38,613 nt of DNA from Perkinsus chesapeaki. Taxonomy: Eukaryota; Perkinsozoa; Perkinsida; Perkinsidae. Below the pieces are notes generated by a model, which was not told the origin of the DNA, did no database searches, and was given only the letters and a program-made list of their open reading frames with translations. Location: contig JAAPAO010000264.1 in assembly GCA_013115145.1 (NCBI GenBank), forward strand, positions 6,609 through 45,221, in the 5' to 3' direction. Made by a program: the position numbers and the translations under genes. Shown here one piece after another: positions 1 through 8,392 of the stretch. How positions within the stretch are numbered: the stretch's first letter is position 1; each line of letters opens with the position of its first letter.

Positions 1-1171
1 TTTTGTGACAGTTGTATGCCAGTAATATTTTGATCGATTTCAACCGTTTCATTTTATATATATTTTGTGACAGGGTCATAATCGTCGTTCTGTTATATCT
101 GCACTTCACAATGCCGGCGGTCCAGGGAGCATTCGTATCTCGGGGTATCTTTTTAAACAGTCCAAGTTCATTAAAAGATTCCGTCGACGATACTGCGTAA
201 GTTATAATCGATCGCGTGATCGATTTGTGATCGATTTGTCAGTGTCTTATCGGCGATAAATTATTTGCTTTTAAGCAGCCTGAAGATCTCGCCCGCGGAT
301 GGTACACAGAGGTGATGCGTTGAGGAAATGAAAGATTTGTCAAGATTGGCAAGATTTAGGTTCTCGACTTGGAAAGTGCAGATTATCTGGTTGAATGGGA
401 TGTGACTCCGAATATAAATAACGTGAGACAGATTGAAGGAAAGTAGTGATAGTTTCAACCTGATATGTATCTTGCACGCTTTAACCTAAGATACGCCTTT
501 GAAATCGGCACCGATGCCGAAACTCCTGCACGTCGGGAATGGATGTTCGCCGTTGATTCTGATGAGGAGCGCAAACGATGGGTCAGAACTCTGGGAAGTT
601 TTTGCAAGTATCCAAATCGATCACGTGATCGATTATTAATTTCCCGTCTTGTAGGCAAGTTTGGCGTCCAGACGAGACAGGTCTCGAAGGTCAGCTCAGA
701 ATCTTGCGTGTGAAATCGTCGGCGATCGAAGATACGCCAGAGACGTATCTTTTACACAGTGATGGGAGGAAGCCATGTATAGGAGCTGAATCTGATAGCT
801 GTAATATTTTCGGAAAATTTCGGATAATTTCGGGAAATATTTTTCCCGTTCAGCCGTAAAAGATTTTTCCCTTGCATCGCGATCCACCAGTGGAAGTGAC
901 TCCATCGACCGCACTATAAAGAATTTAGAAGATTCCTCCGCAAATGACGATATCGACGACCTCACTTGCAGAGAGGATCAGAATCATACATGCAGCATTT
1001 GTTTCAAAGACATGCAAAACGAGAAGGTAAAAAGCGCACGCCCTGATGATCGATTTGGTGAATTTTTCCCAGGTATGGCAATTAACATGTGGGCACTACT
1101 TTTGTTTGGATTGCATTAAAGAATGGGCAAAGTTTAAGAGGACATGTCCGGTGTGTCGAGAAGTATTTTAG
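1..1171 (+). CDS. PH-RING domain protein, 5' end outside window
   Basis: Probable E3 ubiquitin ligase-like protein with a lipid- or protein-binding PH domain followed by a C-terminal RING finger. Exons read as 74-196, 243-311, 360-442, 491-607, 655-800, 854-1026 and 1073-1171. They are separated by introns of 46, 48, 48, 47, 53 and 46 nt, with a likely 60-nt intron at 14-73. The joined PH domain opens with SGYLFKQSKFIKRFRRRYC and closes with REWMFAVDSDEERKRWVRTL, including the invariant Trp of the last helix. A Ser/Asp-rich linker follows. The RING reads CSIC, then CGHYFCLDCI, then CPVC, which is the full set of zinc ligands; the protein stops six residues after CPVC. Every junction keeps frame and GT-AG ends, so the gene looks intact. 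Its upstream exons are missing. PH and RING identity is confident; ligase activity is inferred. Confidence 0.85.
197..242 (+). repeat. 46-nt intron with repeated ATCGAT core
   Basis: Intron between two PH-domain exons. It holds TGATCGATTTG twice and an ATCGATCGCG stretch, so over half its length is made of ATCGAT-type repeats. It starts GTAAG and ends TCAG. It is grouped with the other ATCGAT-cored introns here. Confidence 0.7.
608..654 (+). repeat. 47-nt intron with a 20-nt perfect palindrome
   Basis: Intron in the PH-RING gene. Positions 615-634 form a perfect 20-nt palindrome centred on CACGTG with ATCGAT on each side. The ends are GTATC and GTAG. The palindrome fills about 40 percent of the intron. 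Confidence 0.75.
1027..1072 (+). repeat. 46-nt introner-like element (GCGCACGCCC/TGATCGATTT type)
   Basis: Intron that splits the RING domain between the first and second zinc pairs. It begins GTAAAAAGCGCACGCCC, a few bases later has TGATCGATTT, and ends TTTTTCCCAG. Similar sequence recurs at 1173-1202 (inverted), 3259-3305, 3477-3521 and 22784-22816 (inverted). Confidence 0.75.
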
Positions 1172-1172
1172 G

Positions 1173-1202
1173 AAATCGATTACCAGGGCGCGCGCTTTTA
1201 AC
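1173..1202 (-). repeat. Inverted copy of the introner-like element, one base after a stop codon
   Basis: On the minus strand this reads GTTAAAAGCGCGCGCCC followed shortly by TAATCGATTT, nearly the same as the intron at 1027-1072. It is in opposite orientation to the PH-RING gene and starts one base past that gene's stop (1169-1171). It is not needed for splicing of that gene. Confidence 0.65.
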
Positions 1203-1497
1203 ATATTGGACGATTGAGAATGAGATTGATTGAAGTGGGAGGTAGTTCCCTTTGGTTGTATTTTTTGATAAGAATGATGATGATAATCCGTCACTGCGCC
1301 ACGAAATGTCGACTCTAATGTGTAGATATTATTATTATTTTGTGGCGCAGGCGGAGCGAAGCGATTTTTGTTTCTCTTTTTTGAGGACAAATATTTGTTT
1401 TATCTCAAATATTCAGCGGGTGGTCTGATTACTTTGAGCGATTGTTTAATTCCTCGGCGCGCGGTCGTACTGATTATCTTGTCTTGAGTTTTCCAAT

Positions 1498-1713
1498 ATG
1501 GAAGGCGGAGCGAAGCGTTTTTTGTTGTTCATTATTATTATGTCTGCAAATAGAGGAGCAGATCAGGAGGCGATTGATGAGGCGATCTCATCGTTGAGGA
1601 TCAATTTGGATGTTATTAATGAAGCGATGAGGCAACGAGCAACAGCGGAAAATGTAGATGTTGTTAGCAGTCTCATGTTGGAGGTGATGAGGGCAGGAGG
1701 GGGAACGAATTAG
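1498..1713 (+). CDS. Small hypothetical protein
   Basis: Unrecognised short ORF. It runs from the ATG at 1498 (71 residues) or, more likely, from the in-frame ATG at 1540 (57 residues, starting MSANRGADQEAIDEAI). The product is acidic, helix-prone and rich in Ala, Glu and Asp. The bases before the second ATG, GGCGGAGCGAAGCG, also occur near 1350 and in a related form near 3030. That suggests the first ATG lies in a repeated leader or untranslated stretch. No neighbouring exon joins it clearly. It could be the last exon of a longer gene whose upstream part lies at 1200-1500. Coding status is supported only by composition. Confidence 0.4.
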   Translation: MEGGAKRFLLFIIIMSANRGADQEAIDEAISSLRINLDVINEAMRQRATAENVDVVSSLMLEVMRAGGGTN

Positions 1714-1804
1714 GAATTTATTTTTATGTAGTAAATCTTTTACTGTAAATGTGCACGTGGCTGGCTGCGTCTGTAGTTGAGCTTGACAAAACTTCGAGGA
1801 AAAT

Positions 1805-2013
1805 ATGGAAAATAGCGAACTGCCAAAAACGTACTTTTTGTCCCGTTTGAAGTGATGAGGGGATCCATCTAGCAAGTCATACCCATGGGTTGAGGAAGAA
1901 GCCGAACAGATATTCACACTGAGTAAATGTGGAATGGAATAATCGATACGGAGACGATCCGTGGGTAGAATCTATCAGCGATGATGGGCCAATGATTCGA
2001 TATCAGTATTTTT
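1805..2013 (+). CDS. Hypothetical gene fragment, three possible exons
   Basis: A chain of small exons can be read: ATG at 1805 to 1830, a 42-nt intron to 1872, exon 1873-1922 (includes SYPWVEEEAEQIFTL), a 46-nt intron 1923-1968 that also contains AATCGAT, and an exon from 1969 (KSISDDGPMIRYQYF). Frame is kept at both joins. The string of an acidic helix followed by a beta-like segment reminded me faintly of MCM-binding protein, but this is too weak to name. The downstream end runs into a minus-strand exon at 2020-2154. One of the two readings may therefore be wrong, or the genes converge tightly. Confidence 0.35.
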
Positions 2014-2019
2014 GTATGA

Positions 2020-2154
2020 TTAAATTTTTATTTCTGACAAAGTTGTGATTAACCTTTTATTACTTATTTTACCACCCGAGGGGGAGATCTCGTTATCTAA
2101 CAGGCTCATCACATCATCCATTTCATCTCGAGTCAGTTCCTTCGTGGAAGGTGA
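2020..2154 (-). CDS. Last exon of an unidentified gene
   Basis: Minus-strand exon with strongly protein-like composition, including KELTRDEMDDVMSLL and ending SEIKI before a TAA at 2020-2022. A plausible acceptor (AAAGTAG) lies just upstream at 2155-2157. The LTRDEMDDVMSLLD pattern is loosely like an EF-hand or an acidic helix pair, but no complete calcium-binding loop is visible. Upstream exons are probably in 2170-2490, where another open minus-strand stretch lies, but I could not join it in frame. Function unknown. Confidence 0.4.
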   Translation of the reverse strand, partial: SPSTKELTRDEMDDVMSLLDNEISPSGGKISNKRLITTLSEIKI

Positions 2155-2466
2155 CTACTTTATTCAACGCTATTTATTGTATCATAAGTAATTTGGTGGC
2201 GCGTGACTGATTAGAAGTAAGTTTCGGCAATGAATTTAAGATTTGTTACTGAAATTTATGTTCATAGTGTACTGAATAGCAAAAAGTTGAGGAGTGTGTA
2301 GATTAGAAAACTCAACAAGAGCCTCTGTTTGAGGTGGTTCTAATAAAGTTTTAATACATATAATAATAGTGGTTGTGGTAGGATTAGGAAAATGGGACAG
2401 CGTGCACAATAAAAGATACCGATTGCATGCACATTCTATCACAGATTGTTTCCTACCTCTCCACAG

Positions 2467-3622
2467 GTTCAACAAACGAAGGATCAACTACAAGCCGAAG
2501 CAGAACGATTGGTCGAAGGAGGTCAATACGGACGAACTGATAAGATTTTTGAAGCGATCTCTGAGGTAATTTACCGCGCGCCGTAAAAATCATTGTCGGT
2601 ATTTTTGCCGGTACGCTTTTGCGACATTTGGGGAGGAGAAATGAAACTTCTGTCGGCATTACTCACCAAATGGAGGGTGTACTCTTCAGTACGCCGACAA
2701 GATGGAAAATTATGAAATTTAGTGTTTTTTTTTTCAAAATTTTGTGATTTTTTCCGACTTTTTTGTCCTCGTTAGCGAGGCTACGTTGCATGAGTCTGAG
2801 ATGATGAGCGAGCGTTCATTCCTCAGGTGTCGCACGTCGAGTCCGAATTCGGCGAATGGTCGAAAGCGGTCGAATCAGCGTCGCAGCATCCTCAACCACA
2901 TCGTGGCGACACGGCAGCAAGTCCGGCTGTTGAACAAGGTGGAAGGATCGATTTGCCCTTTTGAGTTACGTATATGAAATCTAGGTGTTTCACCAGATGA
3001 TAATAATAAAAATACCGGCTCGGTGCAGCGGAGCGAAGCAAATCAAAAACGGCAACTTTCTAATGCTAGCAGCACCCAGAAAGAAAATACGGTGGGCGGG
3101 TTGTAATTTCGAGGCGCGCAAGAATTAGTATTTTAGGAGAATAAAAAAGATGATAAGAAGTCTTCCACTGAGCAGCAAGTTTATTGGCCAGCTGCGACGG
3201 CAACTCGCGGAAGGAGTCGCAGAGGAGCATCCAAACGAGGGCGTTCTCGCGATAAAAGGTGGTCTTGTAAAAAGCGCGCGCCCAGTTGATCGATTTGCTT
3301 CATAGACGCAAGGAAGTCAAAGAGCGACCAGAGGAGACAACGGTTGTGCCGAAAACAGACGAACTTGGATGGCCATCGACGGCAAATGTGGTGGGAAAGT
3401 TTTCGGGAAATTTTTGGGAAATTTTTTGTAGACTGCGAGTCCAGCGGCAGCGAGCACGCAAGAGGCGATAGCAGCGGTAAGATGTAAGCAGCGCGCGCCC
3501 GAGTGATCGATTGTGGTTTAGTGGGATGCTTTTGCCGCTCCGGATTTGGGGGAGGCGACAACAGAGGAAGTGAAGGGTGATGAAGTTGGGGAGAAGGCTG
3601 GAAGGAAAGGAAGTAAGTTGAT
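2467..3622 (+). CDS. Low-complexity basic/Ser-Arg protein, multi-exon
   Basis: Not recognised. Exons: 2467-2565 (coiled-coil-like, contains KDQLQAEAERLVEGG), 2827-2938, 2985-3091, 3137-3258, 3306-3387 (or to 3390), 3432-3476, and 3522 onward. Five introns (2939-2984, 3092-3136, 3259-3305, 3388-3431, 3477-3521) are 44-47 nt and keep frame. The gap at 2566-2826 is either one long intron or hides a further exon. The product has an acidic N-terminal helix, a Ser/Gln/Asn-rich middle, a basic stretch with TRGRSRRGASKRGRSRDKR, an Ala/Ser/Thr linker and an acidic tail. The Arg-Ser tract suggests RNA or nuclear binding, as in splicing-associated proteins, but that is inference. The stop is TGA at about 3620, unless the GTAAGT at 3613 is a donor. 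Confidence 0.55.
3259..3305 (+). repeat. 47-nt introner-like element
   Basis: Intron containing GTAAAAAGCGCGCGCCC then TTGATCGATTTG and ending CATAG. The element proper begins at 3267, eight bases inside the intron that gives the best reading frame. An alternative donor at 3267 would make a 39-nt intron but a poorer protein. Confidence 0.7.
3477..3521 (+). repeat. 45-nt introner-like element
   Basis: Intron with GTAAGCAGCGCGCGCCC after the donor, then GTGATCGATTG, ending TTTAG. It has the same architecture as 1027-1072 and 3259-3305. Confidence 0.7.
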
Positions 3623-3730
3623 GTGATGGAGAAATATCAGACGTGTGGCCAGACGGGAACGCATTTTTCATTGGTCTACAATATTTTACAACTTCTTATT
3701 GTATCTCCTCCGCGGGTTTCTCCGTAAGTC

Positions 3731-4215
3731 ATGGCGTGTGAGAGATGTTATTTGAAAATAATTCCCGCGGATGATTTGGTGAACTTCCGGGAAGCTTCTG
3801 AGAATTAGTCTTCACTAGAAGTTGTTATAATAAAAGTTATAGATTTGTTAGAATTTTTATAAGTATAGATTTTGGATGGATTTTAGGGCCATCAGGTATA
3901 GCAGTATCATCGGCACGTGGAGTTTGGGGTAGCGGAGGAGGGGGAGGGGCTGTGGAGGATAACGAAGAAAAGCAAGAGCAACAACAACAACAATCGGCGG
4001 CGGGGCCACCAACATTGCCGATACCATCAAAACGCAACTCATCGGGATCGATCGGAACTGTTAAAGAGACGCCAGTCGAACAGACGAGTCAAGTTGATAA
4101 GAAAACTAGTAAGAAAGGCGCATGTTATTTTTGGAAAAACGTTTTAGAATCTATTTGTGTTGACTTCCTATTACTTCATCTCCTCCTGTTCTCCAATGGT
4201 TACATTTATACCCGG
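3731..4215 (+). CDS. Low-complexity Gly/Gln-rich protein exons
   Basis: A possible start exon at 3731-3778 encodes MACERCYLKIIPADDL. The main exon begins after TTTTAG at 3886. It encodes a Gly run, an acidic patch, five glutamines, then SAAGPPTLPIPSKRNSSGSI and a Lys/Thr-rich stretch to about 4110. I could not join the two in frame, so they may be separate genes. A possible 39-nt intron (GTAAGAAAGG to CGTTTTAG, about 4109-4147) follows. Function unknown; composition suggests a disordered region. Confidence 0.4.
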
Positions 4216-4362
4216 CCCTGAATGATAGCCAATTCCTCTTGAGGTTACTGCTATTGAGTGATGTTATTTAATAATAAATTGAATAATAAATTCCTTTGAT
4301 AATATTTTTCTATAATATTTATTCATAATTCCTCTTTTTTATGCCACACTTTTCTCGGTCGA

Positions 4363-4653
4363 ATGTTGTTAGGTGTTCCTCCTCCTCCTCCAGCAGCAGC
4401 AGCAGCAGTGTCAGTAGCTTCCACGACCACATCGACGGCATCTGGTCGAATGAAGATATCGTTAAGTTGGGAAGACGTAAAGGAGATGTACGGTTACTCA
4501 GATAAACAAGAGGCAAAGAAGGCAATTCAAGAGCAATTCATTCAAGTGGGAATCTTGCTAATCTTGCATTTTCTCAACGCTGTCCCTCAGGCGGTATCGT
4601 CTTCATTGCAGATAGACCCCTCTCGTGTTCGCGTTAATAAGGTTGTTGTATAA
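4363..4653 (+). CDS. Pro/Ala-rich protein with SEA-like segment
   Basis: Starts at the ATG at 4363, or continues from upstream through the acceptor ending at 4372. After a Pro5-Ala5 stretch and a Thr/Ser linker it encodes MKISLSWEDVKEMYGYSDK. After a likely 45-nt intron (4546-4590) come AVSSSLQIDPSRVRVNKV and a stop at 4651-4653. The pattern of a helix feeding into IDPSRVRVNKV resembles the end of SEA-like or dinoflagellate surface-protein modules, where a helix is followed by SRV.V..V. If 4546-4590 is not spliced the frame also stays open, because its length is a multiple of three. A further exon after 4710 is possible but unresolved. Identity is tentative. Confidence 0.45.
   Translation: MLLGVPPPPPAAAAAVSVASTTTSTASGRMKISLSWEDVKEMYGYSDKQEAKKAIQEQFIQVGILLILHFLNAVPQAVSSSLQIDPSRVRVNKVVV
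4375..4408 (+). repeat. Trinucleotide microsatellites in coding sequence
   Basis: Short CCT run followed directly by a CAG run, translated as Pro then Ala. It is likely variable in length between strains. Confidence 0.7.
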
Positions 4654-4788
4654 TTTTGGTTACTTTTACTCCACTGATGAATGGTTTCAATCGTAGAAAA
4701 AGGTGGTTGGTTTATCACAAGTAATTCAATAGAAAATAACGAACAGAACGCAACGTTCGATACCGAATGCAATGAAGGTCCTCGATGA

Positions 4789-4871
4789 TGACGGCCAAAC
4801 CTGTACAGATGATTAGAAATGATACGGTAGTTCCGATATGTAACTTAAGCGTTTTTTGAAGGGAAGGCAAA
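4789..4871 (-). pseudogene. Fragment of an amino-acid transporter
   Basis: On the minus strand this reads LKLHIGTTVSFLIICTGLAV, almost the same as LKLHIGTTVAFLIICTVLAV in the complete permease at 16108-17472. The DNA matches 16423-16505 with few changes, and several differences are synonymous or conservative, so it once coded. Similarity stops abruptly on both sides: after IED on the C-terminal side and before PSLQ on the N-terminal side. The remaining ten or so membrane segments are absent nearby. It is either an exon of an otherwise unrecognisable paralogue or a dispersed gene fragment. Confidence 0.65.
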
Positions 4872-5244
4872 GAGTGGCATCCACGAAGTTCAACGAACCG
4901 TCTGTTGAGACTGAACAGGCATCATAATTCAGCAGTTGAACTTTGAGCATATCGGCGATTGGTGAAAGTGATTAAGCCTCGCTGAGCGGGGTTATCGCTG
5001 ACGGTTACTAGGAGAACACAACAACTGTACTTGGATGATAGCAAAATATAAAAGGGTTACCATATACGCTCATTACGATAGTGAAGTATACACAAATCCA
5101 CTCACTTGCCCCAAAGGGCGTTAGCTTTGTGTGGTTTGACTTTCTTGTAATCAACGCATTGCTCAAAGAATACGAGCCAGCGAAGCTCACGAACTGTCGA
5201 GAACGTGTGTCAGAAGTTCTGACTCAGAACTTGTCACTTATCCT
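4872..5244. other. No gene seen
   Basis: Between two broken gene fragments. Short open frames on both strands have no recognisable motif and no convincing splice partners. Confidence 0.4.
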
Positions 5245-5499
5245 TCATATTGAACGATGGCGTAAATGATACTCTGGCATCCAGCAGAGGTATACCGGAA
5301 CCGAGACCTTCCTTCCAGCCTTAGCAGCGGTATCAGTTGTATCCTGACCTTTCGTTCTTAAAGAGGCCAATAGAGCGGCGACTGCTGCAACATGTGGCGA
5401 GGACATTGAGGTTATATCACTCCCGTCGATCAGCCGTAGTCGATCAGTGACAAAACGGACGGAGAAATTGCTCGTCGAGGACGCCTCGATTAAAATAGG
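5245..5499 (-). pseudogene. C-terminal fragment of a subtilisin-like protease
   Basis: An 84-codon minus-strand frame carries DITSMSSPHVAAVAALLASL, the family S8 motif around the catalytic serine (usual form GTSMASPHVAGVAALL). The serine, the following Pro-His and the helix are intact. The Gly-Thr before the Ser is replaced by Ile-Thr, and a stop follows soon after the helix. I found no aspartate or histidine motif upstream in 5500-6150. It therefore appears to be a remnant, or one exon of a badly decayed gene, next to the complete subtilisin at 6289-7441. It differs in sequence from that copy, so it is not a recent duplicate. Confidence 0.65.
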
Positions 5500-6288
5500 C
5501 TATCATCCAAATTCAAACATTCAGTCAGCCCTCCTTCGAAATGTTCAGCGAACCTGGTGGGTGTTATCCATGGACTGAGGAATTCGACTGATTACTAATC
5601 GTTAACGACGCGTGATATCACTCGCCTTGTTTTCAAACTATGGGAGGACTGAACGCCTTTGTGTTGTTGCTTTGTCCCCACTGACTGAACGCATGGCGGT
5701 TGAGCTTTGGAAAAAAGACTAATGAGATAGGACTCCAATCACCGCTCAGCCTATCTATTCCGGGCCTCAGTGCAACCTGTGAACTTCAGACGATGAACAG
5801 AAAAATAAGCAATAACACGCATGTGGTCCAGACGAGCAACGGCGCGTATGCGCTCAGTCGAAGCGGCTCCGACAATACGCACACGCATAAAGATCAAGCA
5901 CGATTATATCTGAGACTACATGAATCAGTTCCAAGCAGCTCGTTTAAGGCTAGGTTGTCCATACGTACAGCTCCCTACTCGGGAGGGCATCAACAGCAGG
6001 TTTGCTTAAAATTCAATGGATAGAAACCGGCGAGAATAACTCCGGCTGACTTCAATCGATCCGCAGAGCTACTGAGGCGAGCTACTAGAATACGCGCTCA
6101 TAAAAGCCTCTATATGATCAAAGCTGCTTGAATCATCATATAAACTTGGGGAATCATATAAATTGGTGGTGCCATCATTCATCAACTTGACTGATTACAT
6201 GGAATACATACGATTACATGAAATGCTACTACGAGTGATATTTCTTATAAAAAAGAGATATTTGACATCAATGTGTTGCTCTCTTGCC
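5500..6288. other. No convincing gene
   Basis: The longest frame (5700-6023, plus) lacks motifs and looks random in composition. A short repeated string, AATCATATAAA, lies near 6130-6160. This is probably the space downstream of the subtilisin gene. Confidence 0.4.
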
Positions 6289-7441
6289 TCAATGACGTCT
6301 GGCCAACTGAATTGCTCGTTTAACAGCAAGATCAGGTCGAAGGACTCCATACAGCATTTCCACTCCCTTTGCTGTTTTTACTTTACCCTCAGTAGCATTC
6401 AATAATATTTCCTTTATCACATCTGGTTTGAATTTCTTGAAGCTTTGCATTAGAGCTGCTATACCACCAACAATCGCAGTAGCACAAGAAGAGCCTTCGG
6501 TTTTCTCGTACTCCCACTGTCCAATTTCATCACTTATCCCAGCTACCATAACTTCTGTACCAGGCACACCAAAGCTAGCCAACAGGGCGGCTTCATTCAA
6601 CAACACCATAGGATTTGGTGTTAACGTCGCAGCAACGCACACCACACCAGGCATAGAGTTCGCCAGTGAACAGGGTAACATAACCTCATCCGGCCCGGTT
6701 GCAGTATTTTCGTTTGAAGCGCCAACGACAACGAAGTTACCTTGCTCGACGGCCTTCGTGATCACTGTTTTGAACATCGTGGACCTCTCATGTTCAAAGC
6801 TCCAACCAACAGCGAACACTATAACATCAGAATCATTGAGCTTGCTCGCTATCTCCCACGCGCTTTTTGCTTGCTCGAGAGTAGGGCCTTGGCTGGGAGA
6901 TGCACTCGACCTAATCGGTCTTATCTTAACTCTATGAGCTATTCCAGCGATACCTATACCATTGTTGATCCCCGCAGCGGTTATACTGGTCATCTTTGTA
7001 CCATGGCCATGCACGTCTTCGACGGATGGCACTGGAGAACCAGAAGCGTCCCGCCCTTCCAATAGTTTTCCCACGAGGTCAGGTTGCTGAGTAGCGACAC
7101 CCGTGTCGATAACAGTGACGATGACATCTCTACGGGATAACCCGGACTCTCGGACCGCCTCCCAGGTCTCTTGGATATGCAATGACTCGAATAAGGCTTT
7201 CTGACTCGGAAAGTAGGGGTCGTCGGGCGGGTACGGTAGTTGACCAAATCCGACCCGAGAGAATCCAGAGGACCAAACTAGACAACAGTATAATATATAC
7301 TTCGATAGTCTTGGAGGTGTTATCAAATCAGCGAAGACAGTCATTGAAATGTCACGAATATTAAACCTGATTGAATCAATCAGACTTACCTCCAATAAAA
7401 CTCCGCAAGCACAAGCAAGTGGAAAAAATTGAAATACACAT
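6289..7441 (-). CDS. Subtilisin-like serine protease (family S8), two exons
   Basis: Secreted or vacuolar endopeptidase. I read exon 1 as 7441-7390 (ATG at 7441, hydrophobic start MCISIFSTCLCLRSFIG), a 112-nt intron 7278-7389 with GTAAGT and TTGTCTAG ends, and exon 2 as 7277-6289. This gives about 346 residues. The triad is complete: Asp in VTVIDTGV (about residue 75), His in VHGHGTKM (about 109) and Ser in EGSSCATA (about 281). The oxyanion Asn is in GASNEN (about 206). The serine motif GSSCATA is a variant of the usual GTSMAAP. The open frame continues upstream of exon 2 without an ATG in place, which is why the spliced start is preferred. The short stretch between signal peptide and catalytic domain leaves room for only a small propeptide. 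A decayed relative lies at 5245-5499. Confidence 0.9.
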
Positions 7442-7939
7442 AAAACAACCAGGAAAATTAGTGGTCAAACCCTGATAGGCCAGATGAGATAGCCGCGAAG
7501 TAGAAGGGTGGAGACCCGCGCACGGGCCGTGAGTCAAAGACTTTGTCGATGGCAGTGAGCGACCAATCGATGCACAGCTAGGCTAACTCTGCCCCCAGAG
7601 CACAGCTGGCCCGTAATTCGCAGGTTCCAGTGTACAGGGCAGCAGGCGGTTGGGCTACCTGTGTCCCGGATAGTCGTCGACTAATGTGAACACAAATATC
7701 AAACGCATCGGGTGCGAATATTTTAACAACGAAGGACATTTTGTTCTTCTACAGGCAAGCACGCCTCTTTGAGTTAAGCGCCGGGTAACCGTGGCGCGGC
7801 GCATCGCGACCCTGAGCGGCTGGTTCGCTTTTGAGAAAACCGGGCCTCCAGTGAACGAGCCCACGACAAACTGGCAACACATAGAGGATATACTTCTAAC
7901 GTCACAACGCGTCAGTTGGAGTTGCTAAGACGGGACTCG
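7442..7939. other. Intergenic, no gene recognised
   Basis: This should hold the subtilisin promoter next to 7441. Open frames here (for example 7655-7882, minus) show no motif. No clear TATA box or repeat was identified. Confidence 0.4.
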
Positions 7940-8392
7940 CTATCTCGATGTCTTCAACAAATAAAAGGGGAAGCGGTAGACAGCATGTGTAGGGCCACAC
8001 ACGGTCCGGAGCACTGCCCGCACTGCTGTTTCACGTGCTCGGATTCTGGCACTTCTAACTTCTGAACTCTTCAGGTAGCCCGAGGGTTCAATACGAGTCT
8101 GAGGCCTAGAGCACGGAAATGGTGTCTCAGGTAAAGGCTCATAAGAGCTTGGTAAATCTGGCGGAGTTTCACGCCTAGGTGATGGCCCAGGTACGATCAA
8201 CGCGTGCTCTGGAGAGCTGGCGCTCGAGCACGAACTCACTAAACCAGCAGGGTGTGCTGGGACGTCTGGCTGGGAAACCGGAAGTGCTCCACTTCGAAGT
8301 TGGACTATCACAGTGAAGGAAATGTCGAAATGTGGGCATTCAAGGGTTAACATGATTAAAAACACCAAGAAAGCTAACTGCGCTAGCTGCAT
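7940..8392 (-). CDS. Small secreted Pro/Ser-rich protein
   Basis: Starts at the ATG at 8392-8390, chosen because it opens directly into a strong signal peptide, MQLAQLAFLVFLIMLTLEC. The frame is open further upstream, with another ATG at 8431. The mature part, about 130 residues, is rich in Pro, Ser and Glu (for example PGPSPRRETPPDLPSSYEPL), then turns basic (RIRARETAVRAVLRTV). No known domain is visible. This is the usual look of a lineage-specific secreted protein. No introns are needed. Function unknown. Confidence 0.5.
   Translation of the reverse strand: MQLAQLAFLVFLIMLTLECPHFDISFTVIVQLRSGALPVSQPDVPAHPAGLVSSCSSASSPEHALIVPGPSPRRETPPDLPSSYEPLPETPFPCSRPQTRIEPSGYLKSSEVRSARIRARETAVRAVLRTVCGPTHAVYRFPFYLLKTSR

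Noticed and set aside
2566-2826. Possible extra exon (GVLFSTPTRWKIMKFSV) in the gap of the basic low-complexity gene
   Set aside because: It joins upstream in frame, but I found no donor and acceptor pair that returns to the next exon's frame.
6428-6937. 169-codon plus-strand frame
   Set aside because: It is exactly antisense to the catalytic part of the subtilisin, which has all its active-site motifs. Treated as a shadow.
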